This document shows, one piece after another, positions 50,831 through 61,146 of a stretch of 64,000 bases of DNA. This DNA comes from Cycas panzhihuaensis (taxonomy: Eukaryota > Cycadophyta): positions 52,025,741-52,089,740 of the forward strand of contig CM041465.1 in the NCBI GenBank assembly GCA_023213395.1. Reading direction: 5' to 3'. A program made the translations under genes and the position numbers. The notes below the pieces were generated by a model that ran no database searches, was not told the DNA's origin, and saw nothing but the letters and a program-made list of their open reading frames with translations. Position 1 is the first letter of the stretch. Every line of letters begins with the position of its first letter.

Positions 50831-51152
50831 CCCCTTTCACATCAATATCTAGTCAAATGATTTAGCCATATGACCATGGGCAAATTCATTGGGGCTATAT
50901 GTGAAACAATTCTCCTATTGAATTAAATCATTTAAAAACTTTGGAAAAAAAAATGTTACCCGAAATATTTTACTATTTGAAGTTGACGTCGTGTATAGGG
51001 GTTTATGATTGTAAACTTACGCGATTAAAAATAAATTGGTTGTGTTGCTTATCAGTGAATATCGAGGGATAAATGGACTAATTGTAAATATTGCATCTAC
51101 AATCTGATCTGGAACTTCTGCATGGAATGACAACCTCTCATGTTTTGGGATC
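50831..51152. other. short spacer before Tat copy 2
   Basis: No gene or repeat recognised. The Tat LTR similarity begins at about 51153. Confidence 0.4.
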
Positions 51153-53670
51153 TGTTTCCCAGCTATTGGGAATGGACTCGAGACACATTGACACAGGTTT
51201 GTTCAGGTATATGTTCTTACTTTTCTTACTTATGAGTGCTGGAGTAATTTAGAATAGTTTGATTGACATATGCCTGCCTACATGCATTCGTTTGACTGCC
51301 TGTCCATGATGCATGTGCCTAACGGCACCCCTCAGCCTATGACGACTCACAGCGGGGGCATTCATCAGCGAATGCGACACCCCGTATGGCGTACAACCAC
51401 TCACGATGTCTCCATGGCCTTTCGGGATGCTTTTGCCAGCTTGTTTATTCTTGTTACCACATGCCACTTATGTTGCAAACCCTTCCTAAGCCCGGTTTAA
51501 CCCTTAGTTAGGGCTCTTTGCACCATTATGAGTACTTGCCCATGGCCTAGACCTTCTCCTAATTGATGTATTTCATGCTTAGCTTTTTGACCTTACCAAA
51601 AACCAGATTTTCAAGTTGTATTTTTTTCTTTTTTTGAATTTCGGGTCTGTACCGCGGTAAACTAGGCGGTACTGCGGAGTTTGCGCCCGCAGAGTTTGCC
51701 ACCAGACGATCGCTTAAAATTTAAAAAAAAAGAAACCACGCGACAGTGGCCGCGTTTTTTTTGAACTGCCGCGTGGCTCCGTACGATTGGAGGCGCCCCA
51801 AGGCCCCCAACGTTCACTTGCTATGCCCAAGGCATAAAAGCCTTTTTCTTACTCATTTGCTTGATTCTTGACTTCACTTTTCAAGTTTTCTAGAGCAACT
51901 TCTCCACAAAAAGACAAGGCAAAGAAACAGTAAACAAGAGAACTTCTTCTACAGCAGTGGGACAGAGGTGAAGTGGGCTGCTACCAGCTGGAGTTGCAGG
52001 GCCATTGCTGCCCCCTACGGAGCTCCATTGCAAGCACCACTCTTCTCCACAAATACCCAAAGCTTCAAGAGGATTTCTTCACCAAAAGACCACTTCAAAG
52101 ACCCATCTTCAAGCTCTCAACTTGCATGAAGCTCTACTCTTCTACTCTCTTGCAAAGGACATTCAACACCACCTCTTAGACATTGCTTGGGCTGCTCCTC
52201 CAAGTGGCCAAGCACCTACATGCACTTATTCTTCTCTATTCAAGGTATTTATTGTCTCTTGTTGGTGCTTTTTGCTTGTTTTCTTCATTGTTTTGCTTGC
52301 AAATTCTTTCCTCCCTTTTGCATGCACTTCCTTTGGGTTTCTCTTGGCCGTTTGATGCAAGTAATCTTAGTAGTTGTGGCTTACTAGAGTGCTGCCCTAG
52401 GTTAGGCACATTTTCTTGTATTTCCTTGAAACCCATCCTCTTCCTCTTAGCTTCCTCTTTCGCCATTTCCTAAGCTAGCCGGCATAAAGGGTTTTCACGA
52501 GGATTTGAGGGAGATAGGCGGGGTTCCGTCCCCCATTGCCGTCCTTCTCCCCAAGGGTTCCGTCCCTTATCCTCTCTCCCTTTAGCACCCATGCTTTCTT
52601 AGGAAACAGAGCTAGGGAAGCCTTGGAGAGTTGGGTTGAGTTTCTCTCTTGGTGTAGGAAATTTGTTACTACATGACTCATCTTGTTGCATGCTAGCACT
52701 GTTTTCCCTATACCCTGTGGAGACCTCTCGTGGGTGAGTTAGCCATCCCGAGGCTACACTCAATCCCATTTGGTGCGTTTTATGGTGTACGACAGTCTGC
52801 ATATTTATCGCGCGGCTTTGTTTCATTTCCGTTATATGTTGGTGCTTAACTACATTTTTCTAGCTTAGTTGATTTCATTTTCAGTATATACATATATATC
52901 TCGTCGTGCTTCGTAGCCTCTCTCCCAAGGGGAGAGCGTTCTTTCTGTTTGTGCGCAGGGTCGCTTAAGAGGGAGTGGTGCACGAGATCAACCCATTGCC
53001 GGTCGACTCTCGTACGGTATTCTTCCCCCTTCTTGTTTTGAGCTTTACTTTCCGTTCTTTCAGTTTATTTAGTCCTTGCATGCTCCTGGGAGGTCGTGAA
53101 CCCCCTTCGTTGTCTTCGATCGACGTTGCATGCGCGGAGGACGGAGGGAAGGAGTGCAACCGAGGAGGGGAACCTGCGTTTCTGCTCGGACGCCGTATCC
53201 AGGTATTTTCCATGTATCTTTCGTATTTTCTTTATGCTCTTATGTCTCTTTGCACTCACTTTGATAGGTAAAGGAACATAAAAGAAGAAGGAAAAATAAC
53301 TGTTTATTTTACATTTGCTTTCTCAGACATTTTATTACATTGCATAACATAGTAGTAGAGGACCCCATTTACCTGTGCCCCTTAGCCGCACTTGCTCTAG
53401 ATCCATTACGCATTTGATTGGTTGCCCCTCGCCGCCTTCTCATTGCCTTGGGAAGCCGCAACGCGAGGTTCCTTTCCCTTCCCGGCCATCCGAAGGGCAG
53501 GAAGGCCTCGTCTTGCACGGCCACCGGAAGCAACCAGCACCTTGCGATCCGTGCACTCCGGCAAGACGGACGTCTGCGAGGTATGATCCTCGCTATCTAG
53601 CTTGCTTAGCATATTATTCTTATGCCCTTCTCGCTAGACGTTGGATCATTGCCCCGCGGAGAGCGTTTCA
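51153..53670 (+). repeat. 5' LTR of Tat copy 2, 2.5 kb
   Basis: It begins TGTTTCCCAGCTATTGGG and ends GCGTTTCA, so TG...CA ends are present. GGCATAAAAGCC at 51830-51841 is a TATA-like site conserved with copy 1. ORFs inside are not conserved between copies, so I do not treat them as genes. Confidence 0.85.
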
Positions 53671-53671
53671 C

Positions 53672-53689
53672 TGGCGACCATACTGGGGA
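53672..53689 (+). other. primer binding site of Tat copy 2
   Basis: TGGCGACCATACTGGGGA follows the LTR end by one base and shares TGGCGACCAT with copy 1. The priming tRNA is not assigned. Confidence 0.7.
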
Positions 53690-53943
53690 CTGCCAGTAAG
53701 GGAGCTAAATCCGCTTCCTCTTCTTGTTGGTGTTCTTGCCTCTAGGTAGGTTCGCGTTCCGTGTTTTCGGTTGGGCAACCCCCAACGTGTTTGCGTTACT
53801 TTTCTTCCTTCCCTTCTCGCTTCTTCAAACGACGCTCGCAAGGGCGTTGCATGCGACGTTTCTCGCGTCGCCTGCGAGGCTTGCCGCCGTCGTTGGAAGA
53901 CCAAGCATCTCGTCCCTCTCCGTCGTCGAATCCCGATTCGACC

Positions 53944-56378
53944 ATGGAGGGTTATCCTTCTGATTGGGCATACCGTCCCATGGCTTCAGGAACTCAGGAG
54001 TTCCCTTCATCCGTTTTAATCCGCCCATGAGGCGATGATTCCATTACTACCCAGATGACCATTTCCACCGGATGACTTTCGCCTTCCGCTCAAGCCGGAT
54101 GATTCGGACCCTCACGAGACTCACCACCCCACCTGGCGAGCCTTACGAGGCGTCCCAAGGATCCCCTACTTCGAAGTCCCTTCGACCAGACGGCCACGAG
54201 GATACCCCTCCCGCTGACGCGATCGAGGCGCTTAGCGAGTGCTGCCAGCCGCCAACCGCCTCCTAAGTGGTTCGCAGAATGCTCCGCAACGTAGCATCTT
54301 CTTCGTCCATGCTGCGTCATCTGACGATCGACGCTCCTACCCGCGATACACGTCCTATGCCGTGTCTACCCCGGCTCCCAAGGCAAGTTGCGCCTGCTTC
54401 CACCGTGGTCCTACTTCCTCAGGGCCCATTCGCGGCGTGTCTTTTCCTCAACTCGGGGTTAGCATGCCATGCCCTAGCCAAACGCACGCGCCACCTCCGA
54501 ACGTGACGCATGCGTTCCCTAGTAGGCCTCGTGGTCCTGCTAGTGCCGCCGCCACCAACCATGTAGGACCCACTCCTACATGTGTCCAGAACCCGATTGG
54601 TGGTTCTTCTCTTTACGTACCCCCAGGTTACACTGCTCAACCTTGGGGGCAAGGCAAGGGAAGCCATCTCTCTATTTATGGGGTGGACCCGTTGCACCCA
54701 TATGGGGTCGCGCCACCTACGGGTGGCCCATATGGGCAAAACCCGGTCCCTCATCCTCCGTTTCCATCGTCCAGCGCAACTCCCATTGCCGCGTCATCGC
54801 AAGGGAGCGTACCTCTTTTCCAGAGCTTTTACCTGCAGCCCCCTTTCCAACAAGGGGCCTTTTCCCAAGGAGGGATGGGTATGCCACCCCCATCCATTCC
54901 TTTACCGGTTGTTACCCGTTAGCCCAAGCGAGGACACGTCCCTTCGTGGACTATAGGTCGACGCCATTGTCTATTGAGGCGCTAAGGACTAACCTGCCGC
55001 CTCACCCTCCTGAAGTTCCCAAATTCGATGGGACTTCGTCGCAAGACCCAACCGAGCATGTACGCAGCTTCTCGATGGCGTGCATCGATTATTGGGCTTA
55101 CGACCATATCCTTATGAAGCTATTCCCGCGGTCCTTGCAGGGCGACGCCCTCAAATGGTTTTACCGCCTTCCTGCCCATTCGATCTCTTCATTCCAGCAG
55201 CTAGTGGACGAGTTCGTCAACTATTTTGACGTAGCTCGCCCATTCGAGAGCGGAATGAAGGCGCTTCTGTCGCTTAAACAAGGTCACGATGAAATGAATC
55301 GTGACTTTGTGCGACGTTTTCACGATCTTCTTCACTCCACCAAGGCTACGTTGCCTGAGGAGTTGAAGAGAGACCTTTTTGTCAATGCACTTCGCCCCGA
55401 AGTGCATGTGGAAGTCCTCAAGATGGGGGCGACCACGTGTGACTCCGCCATCACGAGGTGTTTAGCTTTGAGGCCATTGAGATCCAAGCAGGGCTCAAGA
55501 AACCTCCCAAGCCCTCGCAACGTCGCCAGGCGCCTCCTCCAGCAAAGGAGACCAAACCTTCGCAGCCCGCTAGGTCCACCCCTCATCCGACTGAGAGGAC
55601 CCTAAATGGGGGTACTTCTGCTATTCGCTCATTCGAGCGCACGATGAAGGAGTTAAAACTCCAACCTCCTTCGTCGCCAACCTCTCACAAACCCGTCCAG
55701 CAGACTTCTCGTGCGATGCCTCCCAAAGGGGGTAACGCCCAACCTTCTCAAGCAAGGAGGATCGATCCTCCCCTTGAGAAGAGGTGGTGTTCTATCCACG
55801 GGGAGTGCTTCCATGACGATTCACGCTGCCGGGCACAGCACCAGCGCGATGCCCCGCCGCGCGACTCGTCCCCTAGGCGAACGTCGAGGCCTAACCTCGA
55901 CCAACCCATTCATAGAGACCCGTTCCCCAAGCATGGGGAACGGGGCCGCGATGTCCAGCAAAGGAACAACCGGAATCGGGACAGGTCTCCCGATCCCCGC
56001 CCTTTGCGTGGTAGAGGGAAGGGTGTACAGAGGTCGCCTTCCCCTTCGCGGTCTCCTGACCGCCGCGCTCCATCACCTTCGCGGTCCCGTAACAAGGGAA
56101 AGAAGGTGATCCAGATGCTCGAGACCACTCCTCTCTACGCGTTAACCCGGTCTCAAGCCGCCAAGGAGGCAACAGGTGCCTCCGCGTCTACCTCGCAGCT
56201 TGATCCTCCTCCGGATGTTACTCCTCCGGAGATTCCCGCACTTCCCAAGACTATTCTCGTGCGCCCCGGGCGATTTGACTTTAAGAGAGCCCTTACCCAA
56301 CCAACGGGGAGGGGTAAGCCTTTCTCCGTAGTCGAAGAGCTTCACGATGGGCCGGGATGTCCATCATGGACGTCTTGA
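53944..56378 (+). pseudogene. Gag of Tat copy 2 (frameshifted)
   Basis: The likely start MEGYPSDWAY at 53944 matches copy 1. The frame shifts near 54030 and again near 54925. The Gag domain is intact at about 54960-55480 (FDGTSSQDPTEHVRSFSMAC, then KGH-like LSLKQGHDEMNRDFVRRF). After a shift near 55470 the frame 55458-56378 carries WCSIHGECFHDDSRC, a CX2HX4HX4C zinc knuckle typical of Tat/Athila elements. A strongly basic Arg/Ser tail follows (SPSRSPDRRAPSPSRSRNKG). Such SR-like tails may bind RNA. Confidence 0.8.
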
Positions 56379-56953
56379 GAAGTTGCCCGGAGCAACGAGC
56401 GCTCCTTCTAGAAGCTCTTGGATCGAATGACGCATCCGTTCACGCCTTGGGTACAACCCCAAGCGATGAACCCATTATCTCTTTCGATCCCAGAGATCTC
56501 CCCGCGTCTAGTGGAAGGGAACGCCAATGGAACTTCCCTTTCACCATTACCATAGATACTCCCGATTGCACGCTACGGAGAACCGTTGTGGACAACGGTT
56601 CCTCCGTTAACGCCATGCCCTTGCGCGTTATGCAAGAGCTCGGCGTTTCTGCCTTGGAACCGGTTCCATGGCGCTGTCAGGGTTATGACGGTACCGAGAA
56701 GACTCCCTTAGGATCTGTCTCCATACCTCTTACCCTCGAGGACAAGACCGTCGTTACCGACATCGTCGTCCTCGATGTCGATGTTGATTACAACCTGCTT
56801 CTGGGTCGACCATGGCTTGACCAAATGGGAGCCGTGTGTTCCACCCGTTGGGGGCAACTCAAGTTTGTCCACAATGGACAAATGAAAGTTGTCCTCCGCG
56901 AGCGATCGCTCGCCAAACCTGCTAGGCTTCCCGCCCAGGCAAGCCATGGCTAA
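56357..56953 (+). CDS. Tat copy 2 protease frame
   Basis: Open frame of 198 codons overlapping the end of gag by 22 bp in another phase. It has TLRRTVVDNGSSVNAMPLRV with DNGSS at the active site, then VVLDVDVDYNLLLGRPWLDQ, the Ile/Leu-Leu-Gly-Arg flap motif of retroviral-type proteases. It would mature the Gag-Pol precursor. The DNG triad form is shared with copy 1. As a separate frame it would need frameshifting or is itself displaced by an old indel. Confidence 0.75.
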   Translation: MSIMDVLRSCPEQRALLLEALGSNDASVHALGTTPSDEPIISFDPRDLPASSGRERQWNFPFTITIDTPDCTLRRTVVDNGSSVNAMPLRVMQELGVSALEPVPWRCQGYDGTEKTPLGSVSIPLTLEDKTVVTDIVVLDVDVDYNLLLGRPWLDQMGAVCSTRWGQLKFVHNGQMKVVLRERSLAKPARLPAQASHG

Positions 56954-57311
56954 ACAAAGGGAAACAAACGCCCTCCGAACCATGCCTCAGCTTGCTCTAT
57001 TGGAATTCCTGATTCCTCCTACCGAGAAGGGAGTCCTGCGTCTTCTTCCCCTAGCTTGACGCGCTTTGCTCCTATTGGTGTCGGGAGTTATGGGTACGTC
57101 GCCGTGTTTGATGATGATGGATCCCATAGTGAGGATGAGGACCGTCCTCACCCAGTCTTGTTCCTCCGCACCCGTGTGGGGTGCCTTCCTAGCCCTAACC
57201 CCCCTCCTAGGGCCACTTTTGTGGTAGAGCCGGGCCACTTTCACATGTCACATGACATTGCGCATGTTGATCATCATATCCCGGGCTCTTCCACCTCGTC
57301 GCCTCCCGTAG

Positions 57312-58877
57312 GTGGCGATCTTTGAGAGTTCCCCTCTTGCTTTTTACGAGGGGCCTCTCCTTGACTCTCCTTCGTCGTCCCCGGCGGATGGCGGGCAGTT
57401 TTCAGGCCATACCGGTCCTATCGCTCCCGCACCATCTCTCGCCTCGCCCATTCGAAGTCAGGCCATCGATGGTGTGGACTACTTCGAAGACGACGAGGCC
57501 TTGCTCGAACACTTGGCAGGTTCCATGCCAAGCTTGCCTCCTGGTCACCACAAGCTTGGCCACCAGAAGGTCTTAGCGATTGGGTCCACATTAGCTGACT
57601 CAATCCCCTCTTCCGGTTCCTCCCTTCCAGTTGAACTTGCCCCCTTCCATTTCGAGGAAGGGAATGCCATGTGCATGGGGGCAACCCAGGACATAGTCCT
57701 TGCCCCGGATAGGGTCATCAAGGTAGGGGCGGAGTGCACCCCTGACGAGGTGAAGGAATACGCCCTCCTGTTCCGGGAATTCCGCGACGTATTTGCGTGG
57801 GAATACTCGGACATGAAGGGCATTGACCCCTCCATCGTCGTGCATAACCTTACGACCTTTCCTGACGCTCGCCCCGTGCGTCAGAAGCAACGTCCCCTTC
57901 ACCCGAAGCTCTCGACCGCCGTTAAGATGGAGGTTGAGAAGCTTCTGGAAGCGGGACTTATTTCCTCCATCGATTACCCAAAGTGGGTATCGAATATCGT
58001 TCCTGTTGCTAAAAAGAACGGGACCATTCGTATTTGTGTCGATTTTCGCGACATAAATAACGCTTGTCCTAAGGACAACTTTCCCCTTCCTTTCATCGAT
58101 CAAATAATCGATCGCACGGCCAGATTCAAAGTTATGTCCCTGATGGACGGCTTCTCCGGCTATAACCAGATCCAAATCTCTCTCGAAGACCGCCATAAGA
58201 CGGCCTTCACCACCCCATGGGGTACCTTTGCCTATAAGGCGATGCCCTTTGGTCTTAAAAATGCTGGCGCTACTTATCAAAGGGCCATGCATTTCATCTT
58301 CCACGACCTCATCAACAATACGTTGGAGGTCTTCATGGATGACATGATGGGCCTCTCCACTCCGAGCCCATCATCTTCCGGCTTAAGCGCCATCTTCGCA
58401 AGATGCCGCAAGTACCATGTTAGCTTGAACCCGCTGAAGTGCGTGTTTGCCGTTACCTCGGGCAAACTCCTTGGTTTCCTCGTGTCTCAACAAGGAATCC
58501 AAATCGATCCGGAAAAAGTCAAGGCGATCCTTGATATGCCGCCGCCTAGGACCCAACGACAAATCAAGTCGTTCCTAGGCAGGCTTGGATTCTTGAGGCG
58601 TTTTTTGGCGGATTTCGCCATAAACGCCAAGCCTCTCACGAACCTATTGAAGAAAGGAGCTCCTTTTGTCTGGTCAGACAAGACCCAAAAGGCCTTCGTA
58701 GGGCTCAAGGAACCTCTCGTATCCGCCCCTACGCTGGTGCCTCCTCGCTTCGATAGGCCTTTCATCTTATACACCCTAAGAATCGATGAATCCACAGGCG
58801 CAATGCTCGCACGGGAGGGCGATTCCGGGAACCGAGAGGGCCATTTATTTCATCAGTTGCACCCTCGTTGCCGCTGA
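57312..58877 (+). CDS. Tat copy 2 reverse transcriptase (open frame, C-terminus shifted)
   Basis: 521 codons. An N-terminal linker has ECTPDEVKEYALLFREFRDV. RT blocks follow: RICVDFRDINNACPKDNFPL, FKVMSLMDGFSGYNQIQI, AFTTPWGTFAYKAMPFGLKN and the catalytic VFMDDMMGL. Next comes SFLGRLGFLRRFLADFAINA and the connection region KGAPFVWSDKTQKAF. The last 30 residues (after about 58780) leave the family sequence, marking a frameshift into the RNase H at 58786-59115. The RT core itself is complete by eye. Confidence 0.85.
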   Translation: MAIFESSPLAFYEGPLLDSPSSSPADGGQFSGHTGPIAPAPSLASPIRSQAIDGVDYFEDDEALLEHLAGSMPSLPPGHHKLGHQKVLAIGSTLADSIPSSGSSLPVELAPFHFEEGNAMCMGATQDIVLAPDRVIKVGAECTPDEVKEYALLFREFRDVFAWEYSDMKGIDPSIVVHNLTTFPDARPVRQKQRPLHPKLSTAVKMEVEKLLEAGLISSIDYPKWVSNIVPVAKKNGTIRICVDFRDINNACPKDNFPLPFIDQIIDRTARFKVMSLMDGFSGYNQIQISLEDRHKTAFTTPWGTFAYKAMPFGLKNAGATYQRAMHFIFHDLINNTLEVFMDDMMGLSTPSPSSSGLSAIFARCRKYHVSLNPLKCVFAVTSGKLLGFLVSQQGIQIDPEKVKAILDMPPPRTQRQIKSFLGRLGFLRRFLADFAINAKPLTNLLKKGAPFVWSDKTQKAFVGLKEPLVSAPTLVPPRFDRPFILYTLRIDESTGAMLAREGDSGNREGHLFHQLHPRCR

Positions 58878-59400
58878 ATTAAACTATCCCCCCGCCGAAA
58901 AGGAATGCCTCTCCTTGGTCCATGTGACCAAGAAATTTCGGCACTACTTGCTCGGCAATACAACCAAGGTGATCGTTCAATCCGATCCCTTGCGTTACTT
59001 GCTTACCCGTTCGGATTTGACAGGTAGGACGGGACGTTGGGCCGTCCTGCTTCAAGAATTCGACTTGCGGTGTCGTCAGGAAGTCGAAGAAGGAATGGTA
59101 GTGGCGAATAGTTAGCCGACACCGCCATCCCCAACGAGGCCGGCGTCACATTGACGACTCCTTCCCGGATGAGTCCATCATGACCGTCCAGGATGTTTCT
59201 CCTCCCCCACTCGCCGATAGCGAGTGGTATGGCGACATTGTGCGATATTTGACTCAGCAAGAATATCGCCCCGAAGCCAGCAGCAAAGTCAGGTCGCGTG
59301 TCCGTGCCACCGCTAGGCAACACCTCCTCGTGGACGGGGTGTTGTATAAGAGATCACCGATCTTCGCTGCGTCGCTCCTGACGAAGCAGACCAAATACTC
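58786..59400 (+). pseudogene. Tat copy 2 RNase H and integrase zinc-binding region
   Basis: ERAIYFISCTLVAAELNYPP, KECLSLVHVTKKFRHYLLGN and LTRSDLTGRTGRWAVLLQEF are the RNase H of this element. A stop at 59113 and a change of frame follow. 59180-59360 reads MTVQDVSPPPLADSEWYGDI and TARQHLLVDGVLYKRS, the linker before integrase. The His-His part of the integrase zinc finger lies in another frame near 59400-59440. Confidence 0.7.
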
Positions 59401-59448
59401 CACGAGTACCATCATGGCATTTGCGGGGGCCACTTTGGGGGCCAATCT

Positions 59449-60457
59449 ATGGCCCAAAGAATCCTCCGCATGGTCTATTATTGGCCGTCCTTGTTCAAGG
59501 ACGCCCACGCTTGCGCCCTTAGATACCGGCGTTGCCAAGAGCACGCCAACGTCTCCCACGTACCCTCCGAGGCACTGCATCCTATCGTGTCTCTGTGGCC
59601 CTTTTCCCAATGGGGTTTAGACCTCATCGGGGCTATATCACCACCATCATCCGCACAACATAAATTCATCCTGACCGCTACCGAGTACTTTACTAAATGG
59701 GCAGAGGCGATCTCCCTATCCACTACCCCTGGCAAGACGATAGCCACCTTCGTCTACCAGCACATTATCTGTCGTTTTGGAATTCCAGATGTCCTAATTA
59801 CGGATAATGGGACTCCGTTCTGTAATAAGGAGATGGACGAATTGTGTGAGAAATTCAAAATCTCACATAAGACGTCGTCCCCTTATTACCCCCAAGCCAA
59901 TAGACAGATTGAGTCTTTCAACAAGATGCTCATTGGCATCTTGAAGAAAACCGTCGCTCAGTCTCAAAGAGACTGGCACGTCCAGCTCCCTTCCGCTCTA
60001 TGGGCTTATCGCACCTCTATCCGGACGGCTACTGGGATGACCTCATTCTCGCTAGTCTACGGGACTGAAGCGATACTCCCGTTGGAAGTGGAGGTCCCTT
60101 CTCTCCGGGTCTCCCTTCGAGGCCTCATCGATGAGGAGTCTACTTGCCAGGCTCGTCTCCTAGACCTCGAGGCCCTAGTTGAGAGGCGCCTAGCGGCTTA
60201 TCAAGCGAACCTCGCTTCGAAAGCCCGTTTGCAAAGGACATACGATAAACACCTCCGCGCCCGTCCTTTGTGTCCTGGGGACCACGTCCTCAAATTAGAG
60301 TATCTCTACGATCGCTTGGCCAAATTCAGGCCCAAGTGGGTAGGTCCTTTCGTCGTTCTCGAGAGCCTCGATAGCAGGCGCTGTGATCGCCACCTTGGAC
60401 GGCTTGGAGTTTGAAAAAGCGGTCAACGGGAAATTCCTCAAGAAGTTCTATGCGTGA
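59449..60457 (+). pseudogene. Tat copy 2 integrase
   Basis: The open frame 59449-60414 holds the Cys-Cys half of the zinc finger (RYRRCQEHANVSHVPSEA), WGLDLIGAI (first Asp), ITDNGTPFCNKEMDELCEKF (second Asp) and YYPQANRQIESFNKM (Glu). WAYRTSIRTATGMTSFSLVY and the C-terminal LKLEYLYDRLAKFRPKWVGP follow. A frameshift at about 60370 displaces the last 25 codons, which end KFLKKFYA at 60457. The DDE triad is present. There is no chromodomain. Confidence 0.82.
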
Positions 60458-61146
60458 TTTCCTTACCATGCTCCGAAATGAGCTTAAACTACCATTTTAA
60501 ATTGTTTCCATTCTTCCCAACCCCGGGTAGAATGGCAATTTAAGATGGGTTTTCGGTTTTTCTTCTGGTTCCTCCCGCGGAACCCGCATTCCCGTGCCTC
60601 TTGGGAACCTTTGTCCTCCTATTTGGGCGTTTCCCAACCTAGGACGACGCTATGGAGTATCGTTACTCCCCTTTTCGTGCTTGTCGTTTCCTTCGCATAT
60701 TCCGCTATGCTTCCCTGTGGACGTGCATGCCGCCCTATCTTTTAACCTCACGCCTCTCGATCACCTCTGCTCACGGTGGATGCGTGTGCTCCTGTTAGAC
60801 GTATGGCCATGCATGGACGGAAACACCTGCATATTCGCAAAACTTTACAACCAAACATATATATTTACACATTCACATATTTACATATAAACATTTACAA
60901 CATACAAAAATATTCATTTACAAAAGTAAACCATACATGCTATCTCTATCATACATGATACACGTCATTTCATGTCAAAGTGGGGTTCCAATTACCCCAT
61001 GTGTATATATACATATCAAAATGTCATAGTACATCGTGTATGTGGGAAGCCGAGATCCTTGCAGGGGGGGTACAATCATGTGAGCCTACCTATGACCCCA
61101 CAGGCCCGTGCTTTCCCGCGAAAATCATACATGTGGCGCCTCGGTC
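60458..61146. other. 3' inner spacer of Tat copy 2
   Basis: Non-coding, between the converging pol and PMD genes. It matches 1816-2493 in inverse orientation in parts. AT-rich from 60840 to 61030. No feature assigned. Confidence 0.5.

Noticed and set aside
52005-52473. Plus ORFs inside the Tat 5' LTR
   Set aside because: They are not conserved in the LTR of copy 1 and read as Leu/Phe/Ser-rich low-complexity text.
57600-58304. 234-codon minus ORF inside the Tat RT
   Set aside because: It is the reverse strand of the well-supported RT and keeps no motif of its own.
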